Notes: generated from the letters alone by a model not told the origin. Positions 26,026-36,731 are shown, counted from the stretch's first letter. The stretch is DNA of 64,000 nucleotides from Chloroflexota bacterium (GCA_019873735.1 JAIOAQ010000001.1:124001-188000); one strand, 5' to 3'. Numbers and translations: made by a program.

Positions 26026-28663
26026 GACAGCACCGGCGCAAGGCGGCCTCAATTCGTTGACGATCGCGCGCTTTGCGCGGCTTCAGCGCCAGGGCGCGGC
26101 GCAGGTGCTGGCAGGCCTCGTCGCGCTTCCCCTGTGGGAGCAGGCAATTCACGGCAAAATGATAGTGGGTGAGCGCATCCTTCTCGTTTAGCGTCAGCGC
26201 TTCGCGGAAGCAGTCTTCGGCCTGGGTGTACTCCTTGCGGCGGGCGAGCACGCCGCCCAGGGTGGAGAGTAGCAGGGCGCGCCCGCGCTGCTCGCGCACC
26301 CGCTCCAGCCCCTGGCGCAGGATGGTTTCCGCCTGATCCGGTCTGCCGTTCTGGGCTTCCAGCAGCGCCCAGGCTTGTAAGGTCGGCGCGTTTTTGGGGT
26401 CGGCCTGGCTGGCGCGCTCGAACAGGCGGCGGGCGTCTTCGATCCGCCCCTGCTCCTTCTCCAGCAGCGCCCAGGCTTGCCAGGAAACGGCATCGTTGGG
26501 ATTGGCTTGCGTGGCGCGCTCGAACAGGCGGCGGGCGTCTTCGATCCGCCCCTGCTCCTTCTCCAGCAACCCCCAGGCTTGTAAGGTCGGCGCATTTTTG
26601 GGGTCGGCCTGGCTGGCGCGCTCGAACAGGCGGCGGGCCTCTTCGATCCGCCCCTGCTCCTTCTCCAGCAACCCCCAGGCTTGCCAGGAAACGGCATCGT
26701 TGGGATTGGCTTGCGTGGCGCGCTCGAACAGGCGGCGGGCCTCCTCAATCCGCCCCTGCTCCTTCTCCAGCAGCGCCCAGGCTTGTAAGGTCGGCGCGTG
26801 TTTGGGGTCGGCCTGGCTGGCGCGCTCGAACAGGCGGCGGGCCTCCTCAATCCGCCCCTGCTCCTTCTCCAGCAGCGCCCAGGCTTGCCAAACGGGCGCG
26901 TGTTTGGGGTCGGCCTGGCTGGCGCGCTCGAACAGGCGGCGGGCCTCCTCAATCCGCCCCTGCTCCTCCTCCAGCAGCGCCCAGGCTTGCCAGGAAACGG
27001 CATCGTTGGGATTGGCTTGCGTGGCGCGCTCGAACAGGCGGCGGGCCTCTTCGATCCGCCCCTGCTCCTTCTCCAGCAACCCCCAGGCTTGTAAGGTCGG
27101 CGCATTTTTGGGGTCGGCCTGCACGGCGCGCTCGAACAGACGGCGGGCCTCCTCAATCCGCCCCTGCTCCTTCTCCAGCAACCCCCAGGCTTGTAAGGTC
27201 GGCGCATTTTTGGGGTCGGCCTGCACGGCGCGCTCGAACAGGCGGCGGGCCTCTTCGATCCGCCCCTGCTCCTTCTCCAGCAGCGCCCAGGCTTGTAAGG
27301 TCGGCGCGTGTTTGGGGTCGGCCTGGCTGGCGCGCTCGAACAGGCGGCGGGCCTCCTCAATCCGCCCCTGCTCCTTCTCCAGCAGCGCCCAGGCTTGCCA
27401 GGAAACGGCATCGTTGGGATTGGCTTGCGTGGCGCGCTCGAACAGGCGGCGGGCCTCCTCAATCCGCCCCTGATATTTGAAGGCCAGCGGTAACTTTGTG
27501 GTTAGTTTGCGCTCTTCGGCCAAGGGGTCAGCAGCGAGCAAGCCCCCCAGCACGGCGAACAGGTCCTGGTAGAGATAGCGCTCTTCCGGCAGGCGGCGGC
27601 CGGCCAGCAACTGCAGGGCGCGCTCGGCAATCCAGGGGTGACGAGTATACAGGCGCTGCGGTTCGCTCTCCTCGATATCGGTCAGTTCGCCCTTCAGAGG
27701 GGTGATCAGCAGGTGTTTCAGGTCGGCCTCGGCCTGGTGCAAAAAAGCGGCCAGCAGGCGGCGGGTCATCCAAAAGCCAAAGCGGTGCACCAGGGCGATG
27801 CCGACGTAGCCGCGCAGCAGAAGGGCTGCCCGGTCTTCGCCATAACGTCCCTGCAGACGATCGAAGACGCTTTCCAGGATGGCCTCGAAGGATCGTCCGG
27901 CGCGGGCGGTGATCAGGGCCGGCAGCAACTGTCCATCCGCTTGCAAACGGTCGAGAAAGTACTCCATTCGCTGGTAAGGCGAGCGTTCGGCCAGGGCGCC
28001 CAGAGCATTGTTGCCCTCCAGGCGCTGCAGGATGGCCTGGACTTCTTCCTCCTCCAGGCGGGAGAGGGGGAATTCTTCCACCGTGGCCATCTTTTCCACC
28101 TCTATGCGCAGCGCGCTGTTCTCCCACTCATGGGTGCGCGCCGCGCCGAGGAGCACGAAGGGAATGCCTTTGAGATGCAGATCGTGGAGCGGCTTATCCA
28201 ATCCATCGGCATAGGGCAAATCGTCTACGCAAATCAGGACGGGGCCGGGGTGCTCAAAAGGACGTTCGTAGGGTTCAAGGGCATAGCCGTAGTGCCGCCA
28301 GAGCACCGGCATCCCCTGGGCGGCGGCCTCCCAGGCCAGGCGCATGAGCAAGGTGGTCTTGCCCTCACCGGAAAGCCCGGTGATCACCCCCACCCGCTGC
28401 CCCGGCTCAGCCTGGACGAAATTCATCAGCAACGGGAGGAGCCGGCGCGGCGCATCGTGCCCGCGGGCGATGTTGGCCCAGTTGGCGCGAGTGCCGTTAT
28501 AAAAATCGGCCGGCGTGCCTGTTTGCTGCGCCTGGCGGAAGGCCTCATCCAGCAGGATGAAAGCAAAGCCACCCTGATGACCAATTTCAACCTGGTTGCC
28601 ATCGCCGCTGATGACGACGGTATGGTCGGCGCTGCCCTGAATGGTGATATTGCGTTGTGCCAT
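26021..28663 (-). CDS. P-loop (STAND-like) NTPase with C-terminal TPR array; N-terminal GDGN motif
   Basis: RNITIQGSADHTVVISGDGNQVEIG; Walker A GLSGEGKTTLL; Walker B-like PVLICVDDLPY; 11 near-identical 34-aa TPRs followed by diverged TPRs. Confidence 0.85.
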   Translation of the reverse strand: MAQRNITIQGSADHTVVISGDGNQVEIGHQGGFAFILLDEAFRQAQQTGTPADFYNGTRANWANIARGHDAPRRLLPLLMNFVQAEPGQRVGVITGLSGEGKTTLLMRLAWEAAAQGMPVLWRHYGYALEPYERPFEHPGPVLICVDDLPYADGLDKPLHDLHLKGIPFVLLGAARTHEWENSALRIEVEKMATVEEFPLSRLEEEEVQAILQRLEGNNALGALAERSPYQRMEYFLDRLQADGQLLPALITARAGRSFEAILESVFDRLQGRYGEDRAALLLRGYVGIALVHRFGFWMTRRLLAAFLHQAEADLKHLLITPLKGELTDIEESEPQRLYTRHPWIAERALQLLAGRRLPEERYLYQDLFAVLGGLLAADPLAEERKLTTKLPLAFKYQGRIEEARRLFERATQANPNDAVSWQAWALLEKEQGRIEEARRLFERASQADPKHAPTLQAWALLEKEQGRIEEARRLFERAVQADPKNAPTLQAWGLLEKEQGRIEEARRLFERAVQADPKNAPTLQAWGLLEKEQGRIEEARRLFERATQANPNDAVSWQAWALLEEEQGRIEEARRLFERASQADPKHAPVWQAWALLEKEQGRIEEARRLFERASQADPKHAPTLQAWALLEKEQGRIEEARRLFERATQANPNDAVSWQAWGLLEKEQGRIEEARRLFERASQADPKNAPTLQAWGLLEKEQGRIEDARRLFERATQANPNDAVSWQAWALLEKEQGRIEDARRLFERASQADPKNAPTLQAWALLEAQNGRPDQAETILRQGLERVREQRGRALLLSTLGGVLARRKEYTQAEDCFREALTLNEKDALTHYHFAVNCLLPQGKRDEACQHLRRALALKPRKARDRQRIEAALRRCCL
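26351..27472 (-). repeat. 11 tandem 102-bp (34-aa) near-identical TPR units
   Basis: QGRIEEARRLFERA(T/S/V)QA(N/D)P(N/K)(D/H/N)A...QAW(A/G)LLEKE x11, counted in the translation. Confidence 0.95.
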
Positions 28664-28669
28664 TGCGGT

Positions 28670-29083
28670 TCAGCGGCTTACCTTATTGCCATCGCCGGTG
28701 ATGATCACGCTCCCGCTCACGTTCCCGCCGATGGCGACCGAGCGCTCCCCGCGAGCGGTGACATTCACCCCGGCGGCTTTGGTCTGCTCCCACAGGCGGG
28801 CGATTTCGGCGCGCAGGTCGGCATCCTCCTGCAGGGCGCGGGCGATCTCGGCGCGGAGGGCCTCGCCGAGGGCGGCGTTATTGGGCAGGGCGGCCGCGGT
28901 CTGTGCCACCTGTTCAACGTTCTTCTTGCGGCGCAGTTTTTCCCACAGCGCTTTGGCGCGCTCCCAGGCGGCCTCGCCGAGTTTCTTGCCGGCCTCTTCG
29001 GCGGCCTTTTCGCCCATCTTGAGCAGGTAGGGCAGGAAGGGGGCGAGGAAGGTGGTCAGTTGTTGGATGGATTGGGCGTCCAT
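28670..29083 (-). CDS. small helical protein with C-terminal GDGN motif, partner of the NTPase-TPR gene
   Basis: Start taken at MDAQSIQQLTTFLAPFLPYLLKMGEKAAEEAGKKLGEAAW; C-terminus NVTARGERSVAIGGNVSGSVIITGDGNKVSR; 6 nt from the next gene. Confidence 0.75.
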   Translation of the reverse strand: MDAQSIQQLTTFLAPFLPYLLKMGEKAAEEAGKKLGEAAWERAKALWEKLRRKKNVEQVAQTAAALPNNAALGEALRAEIARALQEDADLRAEIARLWEQTKAAGVNVTARGERSVAIGGNVSGSVIITGDGNKVSR

Positions 29084-29177
29084 AGCATTCTCCGATCTGG
29101 ACAATTGCAAAGCAGTTATCCTGCGCATCAGGTTGGTTTTATTTTACATCCAACTTTTGGGCCGGGCGCCGCAGCGT

Positions 29178-30602
<1,425 letters not shown>

Positions 30603-30610
30603 TCAAAGTC

Positions 30611-30685
30611 AAAAAACGACCCTCCCGCAGGTTTTGGTGTACTGCCAGCATGGGTTGTCAGCCCCATGCTAACCTGCGAGAGGGT
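30611..30685 (-). terminator. nested inverted repeat followed by a T-run in the region upstream of the GH1 gene
   Basis: Outer arms 30619-30633/30671-30685 (ACCCTCCCGCAGGTT/AACCTGCGAGAGGGT), inner arms 30647-30654/30663-30670 (AGCATGGG/CCCATGCT); minus strand then reads CGTTTTTT. Confidence 0.55.
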
Positions 30686-30795
30686 TAAGGGGAAAACAGG
30701 GCCGCTTGACGAACTGCGGCACGGCCTTTATGATGTGTCTGGAAAACGCAGGATGGTTTGCATAACCTATCTTTGATTCCAGCGGAGGCTTAAAA

Positions 30796-31848
30796 ATGCG
30801 TATTCTCGATACGATCCAGGCTGTGGAGGCGCATGCTTGCGGCGAGCCCGGGCGCGTCATTGTCGGCGGCGTGGTGGATGTGCCCGGTTCCACAATGTAT
30901 GAAAAAATGGTCTATTTACAGACCCATGCAGATGGCCTGCGGCTGCGGATGCTGCGAGAGCCGCGCGGCTATCCGGTGCTGTGCTGCAACCTGATTCTCC
31001 CGCCTACCCATCCCGAAGCCGATGCCGGTTTCGTCATCATGGAGCAGACGGAATACCCGGGCATGTCGGGTACCAATACCATTTGCGTGGCTACCGTTTT
31101 GCTCGAAACCGGCATGGTGGCGATGAAAGAGCCGTTCACCGACCTGACCCTGGAGGCCCCGGCTGGCCTGATTCGTGTCCGCGCGGCCTGCGCCAACGGC
31201 AAGGTCAAGGCGGTCACTTTCCAAAACGTCCCTGCCTTTGCCGTTTATCTGGATGCTGAGATTGAAGTCCCACATTTGGGGCGGGTTGTTGTTGACGTCG
31301 CCTATGGCGGGATGTTTTACGTCATTGCTCAGGCGGAGCAATTCAACCTGCATCTCACCCCCGACGAAGGCGCCGAGATTGCCCGCATCGGCGCGATGAT
31401 TCGGGCGGCTGCACAGGAACAGTTGCCGGTTGTCCACCCTGAAAATCCCGGCTTCAACGGCGTGACGATTTCCCAACTTTCCGGCCCGGCGCACCATCCT
31501 GATTCAGACATGCGCAATGTGGTTGTCGTTGCTACCGGCCAGGTAGATTGGGACAAGCCCTCCACCTGGACCGGCGCCATTGACCGTTCGCCTTGCGGCA
31601 CCGGCACCTGCGCCCGCATGGCCACACTCCATGCCCGCGGCCGATTGGCGCTTAACCAGGATTTCCGCCACGAGGGGATTCTGGACACAGTCTTTACCGG
31701 CAGGCTGCTTTCTGAAACGCAGGTTGGCCCCTATCCGGCCGTTGTGCCTGCCATTACCGGCCGGGCCTGGATTACCGGCTATAGCAAGTACGTGCTTGAC
31801 GCCGAAGACCCGTTTCCCGAGGGCTTTACCGTAAGCGACATCTGGTAA
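30796..31848 (+). CDS. proline racemase family protein (4-hydroxyproline epimerase / trans-3-hydroxyproline dehydratase-like)
   Basis: IQAVEAHACGEPGRVIVGG; first catalytic motif GMSGTNTICVATVLLETG (Ser), second DRSPCGTGTCARMA (Cys). Confidence 0.88.
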   Translation: MRILDTIQAVEAHACGEPGRVIVGGVVDVPGSTMYEKMVYLQTHADGLRLRMLREPRGYPVLCCNLILPPTHPEADAGFVIMEQTEYPGMSGTNTICVATVLLETGMVAMKEPFTDLTLEAPAGLIRVRAACANGKVKAVTFQNVPAFAVYLDAEIEVPHLGRVVVDVAYGGMFYVIAQAEQFNLHLTPDEGAEIARIGAMIRAAAQEQLPVVHPENPGFNGVTISQLSGPAHHPDSDMRNVVVVATGQVDWDKPSTWTGAIDRSPCGTGTCARMATLHARGRLALNQDFRHEGILDTVFTGRLLSETQVGPYPAVVPAITGRAWITGYSKYVLDAEDPFPEGFTVSDIW

Positions 31849-31892
31849 GCACAGGGTCGCGGCCTGGGGGCGCCGCTCTTTCGGGCCTGAGA

Positions 31893-33497
31893 TTACCCAA
31901 CCTCGCCGCGCTCTCGCAGCCTCTGTTCAAGCGCGCGCTTTCCCAGCCACTCATTGACCTTTAGCACAACCGGCAGGCTGGTCAACGGGCCGAGCAGCGC
32001 GCTTGCCACATGCTCCAGCGGCGATTTGGGCGCGGGCAGTTCAATCGCCTGACCGAAATCTACCTCGCGCCCGTCTACCCGAAAGCGGGCGCGTCCCAGC
32101 CGCTCGACTTCCGGGCTGGCTTCCAGGAAGGCTTTCAGTTCCGCGCGCTCTTCTGGCGTCAGCCAGGCAGGCAGGTCAGAGGTGGCCTTGAAGCCGGTAA
32201 TGAATGCCAGGTCTTGAAGCAGGCGTTTTTGTTCCGCACTCAGGCCGTTATTGTAAGAACGGAAATAGACCACGTCAGGGTCGGTGTGCAGCAGCGGGGC
32301 CAGCCATAAACGGTTGATCGTGTTGCGGATGGCATTGCGCGCGCTGGGGACGGCGTAGTTGTCCAGGATTTGTGTCTCCAGGCGCCGATCCCAGATTTGA
32401 TCCACGTCTGCGCCCACTCTCAAGCCGTCGCACAATCCAATCGAGGGGATAATGGGCGCGCCGCAGGTCAGGAAATAGGCGTCTCCCATCGCCTCCCGCA
32501 GGACGCTCAAACCGTGCCGGTAGGCGGCCTCGCGCGGCATATCCTGATAACGCCTGCCGGGCAACGCGCCGGCGTACAGGAAGTCCAACTTAAGATAATC
32601 GTATCCCCAGGCGCGCACTTTTTTCATCAGGTTCGCCAGCCATTCAAGTGCGCCAGGGTGCGTCGTATCCAGGGCGTACAGCGGCTCTCCCCGGTTGTAG
32701 CCCGCCGGCACAGGCCGGCCTTTTTCGTCGCGCAGCAGCCAGTCGGCGTGTTGACGGTAGAGACTCGAAGATGGGACAACCAGCAGGGGGGCAAGCCACA
32801 GACCCGGCGTCCGACCCGTAGCGCGAATCTTCTGCGCCAGTCCCTCCATCCCAGACGGGAATTTCTCGTTGGCTTCCCAGTCGCCGATTCCTTTTTGCCA
32901 GCCGTCATCCACCTGGAAGACATCGAAGGGCAAGTCGGCCAGCCCGTCCAGGGCGTTCAGGATGCGTCTCTCGTTAATTTCGCGGTACAGGCTGTACCAG
33001 GAACACCAGATGCGCGGCGCCGATTGGACGCGTCCGCTGCCAAAGCGCTGACCAAGCCAATCTGCGTAACGGGCAAAGACGGCTATCTCTTCTCCAGACG
33101 TGATCAGCCATTCGGCTTCGGTTCCTTCCGACCACCCCAGCAGGCTGCCGTTATCGAGAGCGACGCGGGTCTCCAGGCTGAGCGCGCCGAGCAGCAGGGT
33201 TTGGCCTTCGGGCGTGCTGACTGCCCCAAGCCACGAACCGTTGGGCCGCGGGTCGTTCACAGACAGCGGATCGGTCTGCATGGGGTTGAGCAGACGCGGC
33301 TTGAGCGGCGGCAGGTAACGCTCTGGATCTACCCAGCCTGCAAGCGTCCAGGATTGCCAGCCATGGCGGTAGTATGCCTGCGGCCGGAACGGCAGCGGCA
33401 GCCGAATAGCAGCCGTTTTGAGGATGTAGCCGCCTTCGATAGGCGTTGCTTCTTCGGGTATAGGGATGGCGTAGGCGCCAACAGATAAAGTATGCAT
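31893..33497 (-). CDS. GH36-type alpha-galactosidase
   Basis: YYRHGWQSWTLAGW, WCSWYSLYREINERRILNALDGLADLPFDVFQVDDGWQKGIGDW, YDYLKLDFLYAGALPG, GLCDGLRVGADVDQIWD. Confidence 0.88.
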   Translation of the reverse strand: MHTLSVGAYAIPIPEEATPIEGGYILKTAAIRLPLPFRPQAYYRHGWQSWTLAGWVDPERYLPPLKPRLLNPMQTDPLSVNDPRPNGSWLGAVSTPEGQTLLLGALSLETRVALDNGSLLGWSEGTEAEWLITSGEEIAVFARYADWLGQRFGSGRVQSAPRIWCSWYSLYREINERRILNALDGLADLPFDVFQVDDGWQKGIGDWEANEKFPSGMEGLAQKIRATGRTPGLWLAPLLVVPSSSLYRQHADWLLRDEKGRPVPAGYNRGEPLYALDTTHPGALEWLANLMKKVRAWGYDYLKLDFLYAGALPGRRYQDMPREAAYRHGLSVLREAMGDAYFLTCGAPIIPSIGLCDGLRVGADVDQIWDRRLETQILDNYAVPSARNAIRNTINRLWLAPLLHTDPDVVYFRSYNNGLSAEQKRLLQDLAFITGFKATSDLPAWLTPEERAELKAFLEASPEVERLGRARFRVDGREVDFGQAIELPAPKSPLEHVASALLGPLTSLPVVLKVNEWLGKRALEQRLRERGEVG

Positions 33498-33661
33498 GTG
33501 GTGACCTCTGACGTGGGGTTGGATACGCTTTCATGCGCCGCCGGTAATGCCGCGCTGAAGTCTCAGACGGGTCAATTATGTCCCATATCCAGGTTGCTGA
33601 CAAGCCTTCATCAAAAAAGCAGGGTATACTATAAGCACTCTGACTTTCGAAGGAGCAAGGT

Positions 33662-34450
33662 ATGAAGGTTGCAATTACCGGAAAAGGCGGCGTAGGCAAG
33701 ACGACCCTGGCAGCCTTGCTTGCGCAGGCCTATGCAGACCAGGGCCGCGATGTGTTGGCCGTAGATGCCGATCCCAGTCCCTGCCTGGCCGGGGCTTTGG
33801 GTTTCCCCGCTGAACTGCGCGCCCGCCTGCGTCCGATTTCCGAGATGGACGATCTTATCGAGGAGCGCACCGGCGCCAAGCCCGGCACCGTCGGCGGCTT
33901 TTTCACGCTCAATCCGCGTGTGGATGACATTCCGGAGCGTTTCAGCGTTGTCCACCGCGGCGTGCGCCTTTTGGAGATGGGAAGCGTGGACACTGGCGGA
34001 AGCGGCTGCATCTGTCCCGAATCGGCCATGCTGAAGACGCTGTTTACGCATTTGCTTTTTCGTAAAGACGACATTCTTTTGCTGGATATGTATGCGGGCG
34101 TTGAGCATTTGGGCCGCGCCACGGTGGACTTTGTGGACGCCATGCTGGTAGTGGTTGAGCCAACCCGCCGCTCCTTAGGCACTGCGGCGCAGATCAAGAA
34201 ACTGGCCAACGACATCGGACTGACCCGCCTGTATCTGGTGGGGAATAAGGTGCGGAACGAAGACGAAGCCCGCTTTTTAGAAGCCGAGACCCCCGGCCTG
34301 CCGGTGTTGGGTCTGCTGCCGGCCGATCTGAAAGTCCAGGAAGCCGATCGGCTTGGTATTCCGGTGTATGATCACGTGCCGGATTTGAAGGCGGCTGCCT
34401 TGCGCATTGCCGGCAGCCTCTCCCGCGAATCTGCAGGAACAGCATCTTGA
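33662..34450 (+). CDS. CooC-like ATPase (Ni-CODH maturation family), paralog 1
   Basis: MKVAITGKGGVGKTTLAALLAQAYADQGRDVLAVDADPSPCL; CxC motif GSGCICPE; VVVEPTRRSLGTAAQI. Confidence 0.87.
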   Translation: MKVAITGKGGVGKTTLAALLAQAYADQGRDVLAVDADPSPCLAGALGFPAELRARLRPISEMDDLIEERTGAKPGTVGGFFTLNPRVDDIPERFSVVHRGVRLLEMGSVDTGGSGCICPESAMLKTLFTHLLFRKDDILLLDMYAGVEHLGRATVDFVDAMLVVVEPTRRSLGTAAQIKKLANDIGLTRLYLVGNKVRNEDEARFLEAETPGLPVLGLLPADLKVQEADRLGIPVYDHVPDLKAAALRIAGSLSRESAGTAS

Positions 34451-34474
34451 GACAAGACAGGAACTGTTTGAACT

Positions 34475-35266
34475 ATGACCATCACAATCGCGCTTGCAGG
34501 CAAAGGCGGGGTGGGTAAGACCACCGTCGCCGCAATGGTGATCAAGTATCTGGCGCAAAGCCAAAGCGGCAGCATCCTGGCCATTGACGCCGACCCGTCT
34601 TCCAACCTGAACCTGGTGTTGGGGCTCGAACTGGATTGGACGGTGGGGGATATCCGCGAAGATATGTTGGAGCAGGTCAAGACCTCCCTGGTGCAGGGCG
34701 GCGCGGCGATGGGTAACCTCCCTGGCGGAATCAGCAAGCGGGATTACCTGGAATATCAGGTGCGTTCATCTTTGGCAGAAGGTGCGCGTTTTGATCTGAT
34801 TGCGATGGGGCGTGGGGAAGGGCCGGGCTGTTATTGTGCCGTCAACCACAATTTGCGCGAAGTGATTGACAGCCTGAGCCGGCATTACGCCTATGTGGTC
34901 ATTGACAACGAGGCCGGCATGGAGCATCTTTCGCGCCGCACCACGCGCGATGTCCAGCACCTGCTGGTGGTCAGCGACCCGACTCAGCGCGGCCTGGTGG
35001 CTGCTCAGCGCATTGCCGAGTTGCGAAACGAATTAGAAATCAACGTCGAGCAGGCTTATCTTATTCTCAACCGCGTTGCCGGCGGCGCCCTTCATCCCGA
35101 CTTGAGCGCCTCGCTGGATAGGCTGGGTTTGCCGCTCTTGGGCGTCATCCCGGCTGACGATGAATTGTCCACGTTTGAATTTTCGGGCCGGCCGCTGATT
35201 GAACTGGGGGATGAATCGCCGGTTTATCAGGCGGTGGCCGCGATGATGGCCAAAATTCTGAACTAG
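34475..35266 (+). CDS. CooC-like ATPase, paralog 2
   Basis: MTITIALAGKGGVGKTTVAAMVIKYLA...AIDADPSSNLNLVLG; CxC motif GPGCYCAVN; VIDNEAGMEHLSRRT. Confidence 0.85.
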   Translation: MTITIALAGKGGVGKTTVAAMVIKYLAQSQSGSILAIDADPSSNLNLVLGLELDWTVGDIREDMLEQVKTSLVQGGAAMGNLPGGISKRDYLEYQVRSSLAEGARFDLIAMGRGEGPGCYCAVNHNLREVIDSLSRHYAYVVIDNEAGMEHLSRRTTRDVQHLLVVSDPTQRGLVAAQRIAELRNELEINVEQAYLILNRVAGGALHPDLSASLDRLGLPLLGVIPADDELSTFEFSGRPLIELGDESPVYQAVAAMMAKILN

Positions 35267-36423
35267 GCCTGTGCGGCCTGTTCCAGGATATGGATTAATT
35301 CCTGGTCGCTGAGGGGGATGGGGTTGCCCTTCATGCTGCTGGATTTTTGAGCCTGGGCTGCCAGGGCTGGGTAGTCTTCCGGCGTCAGCCCGTAGACGGA
35401 AAGCGGGGGGATGTGTAAATTCCGGTTTGTTGCGTGTAGCCAATCTAGCAGGCCGACCTGTCCCTGTTTCTTAGGCTGAACCAGGGCGGCCAGTTCATCG
35501 AACCGGCCCAAGGCTGGGGATTGCGGCGCGCGGCTGGCCAGCGCCCGCAGGTTCGTTTCCATGACGAACGGCAAGAGGCGGGCGCAGACGGCGCCGTGTG
35601 GCGCTTCGGGGAACATCCCGCCGATAGGGGCGGCCAGGCCGTGGACGGCACCCAGCCTGGCATTGGCCAGCGCCAGGCCGCCGCATAAACTTGCCACGCA
35701 CATATCCAGGCGGGCTTCTTTGTCTGCCCCGTTTGTATAGGCGCGGTGGAGTGAGTTGGCCACGCGGCGGATTCCTTCGCGGCAGAGCGCGTCGGTCAAA
35801 GGGTTGGCCGCGTTGGACAGAAAAGGTTCAATGCATTGGGTCAGGGCATCCAGGCCGGTCGTGGCGGTGAGGGCAGGAGGGAGGCTGTAGGTCAATTCGG
35901 GGTCAATGATGGCCAGGGCGGGCAGCATGACCGGGCTGCGCAGGCTGACCTTGACCTGCAGGTGCGGCAGCGAGAGGACGGCGTTGCGGGTCACTTCTGA
36001 ACCGGTGCCGGCTGTGGTTGGAATGGCAATGTACGGTATAGATGGCTGGGTAAGCGGCTTGCCCGCGCCGACAACTTCCAGGTAATCGAAGATTTCGCCT
36101 GGGTTGGTCAGTAAGGCCGCGATGGCCTTGCCCGTGTCCAGCGCGCTGCCGCCGCCAAACCCGATAATCACATCGGCGTTCAGCGCGCGTGCCTGCCGAA
36201 CGCCGTTTAGCACGCTCTCAACGGTCGGTTCGCCGTGGACGGAAAAGACAGAGGCCACGATTCCCGCCTGGGCCAGTTGCTCAAGCAGAGGCTGAGCCAG
36301 AGCCGGCGGCGCGCCCAGGGTCAGCAGGGCGCGCGTCCCAAATTTGCGTGCCGCCAGTGCAGCCTCGCTCACTGCCCCATGTCCAAAAAGGATGCGGTTG
36401 GCGGTGGCAAATTCAAAGTTCAT
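35263..36423 (-). CDS. iron-containing alcohol dehydrogenase
   Basis: IIGFGGGSALDTGKAIAALL, IPTTAGTGSEVTRNAV, LDALTQCIEPFLS, GAVHGLAAPIGG. Confidence 0.92.
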   Translation of the reverse strand: MNFEFATANRILFGHGAVSEAALAARKFGTRALLTLGAPPALAQPLLEQLAQAGIVASVFSVHGEPTVESVLNGVRQARALNADVIIGFGGGSALDTGKAIAALLTNPGEIFDYLEVVGAGKPLTQPSIPYIAIPTTAGTGSEVTRNAVLSLPHLQVKVSLRSPVMLPALAIIDPELTYSLPPALTATTGLDALTQCIEPFLSNAANPLTDALCREGIRRVANSLHRAYTNGADKEARLDMCVASLCGGLALANARLGAVHGLAAPIGGMFPEAPHGAVCARLLPFVMETNLRALASRAPQSPALGRFDELAALVQPKKQGQVGLLDWLHATNRNLHIPPLSVYGLTPEDYPALAAQAQKSSSMKGNPIPLSDQELIHILEQAAQA

Positions 36424-36425
36424 CT

Positions 36426-36731
36426 TTACCAGTCTTGGTCGGCGGGGAAGATATTGCTGTAAATGAAACGGGTACGCGGCTCGGCCATCATCGGTTCGGC
36501 CACCTCGCGCCAGCGGTTGTAATGAGCGGTTTCTTTGTGGCGGGCCGGGTCCTCTGCCGTGCGGTAGACTTCTACCAGCACAAAACGGGTGGGGTCATCG
36601 CTTTGCTGGATGACGTCGAAGCGTGCTATGCCCGGCTCTTGCAGGCTTTGACGGGCATTTTCCAGCGTGGCTTGTTTGAAGGCTTCTACAAATTCGGGCT
36701 TAACGTGAATGTGGACGTGGACAATGTACAT
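36426..36731 (-). CDS. antibiotic biosynthesis monooxygenase (ABM) domain protein
   Basis: [74 protein letters not shown]. Confidence 0.88.
   Translation of the reverse strand: MYIVHVHIHVKPEFVEAFKQATLENARQSLQEPGIARFDVIQQSDDPTRFVLVEVYRTAEDPARHKETAHYNRWREVAEPMMAEPRTRFIYSNIFPADQDW

Noticed and set aside
26194-27493. Long overlapping ORFs on both strands (422 aa minus, 359 aa plus, and shorter) across the TPR array
   Set aside because: 102-bp repeats are a multiple of three, so a stop-free frame in one unit stays open in all; only the TPR frame has flanking domains and a good start.
35263-35266. Convergent genes sharing CTAG stop codons
   Set aside because: Four-base overlap of convergent stops is a common compact-genome coincidence.
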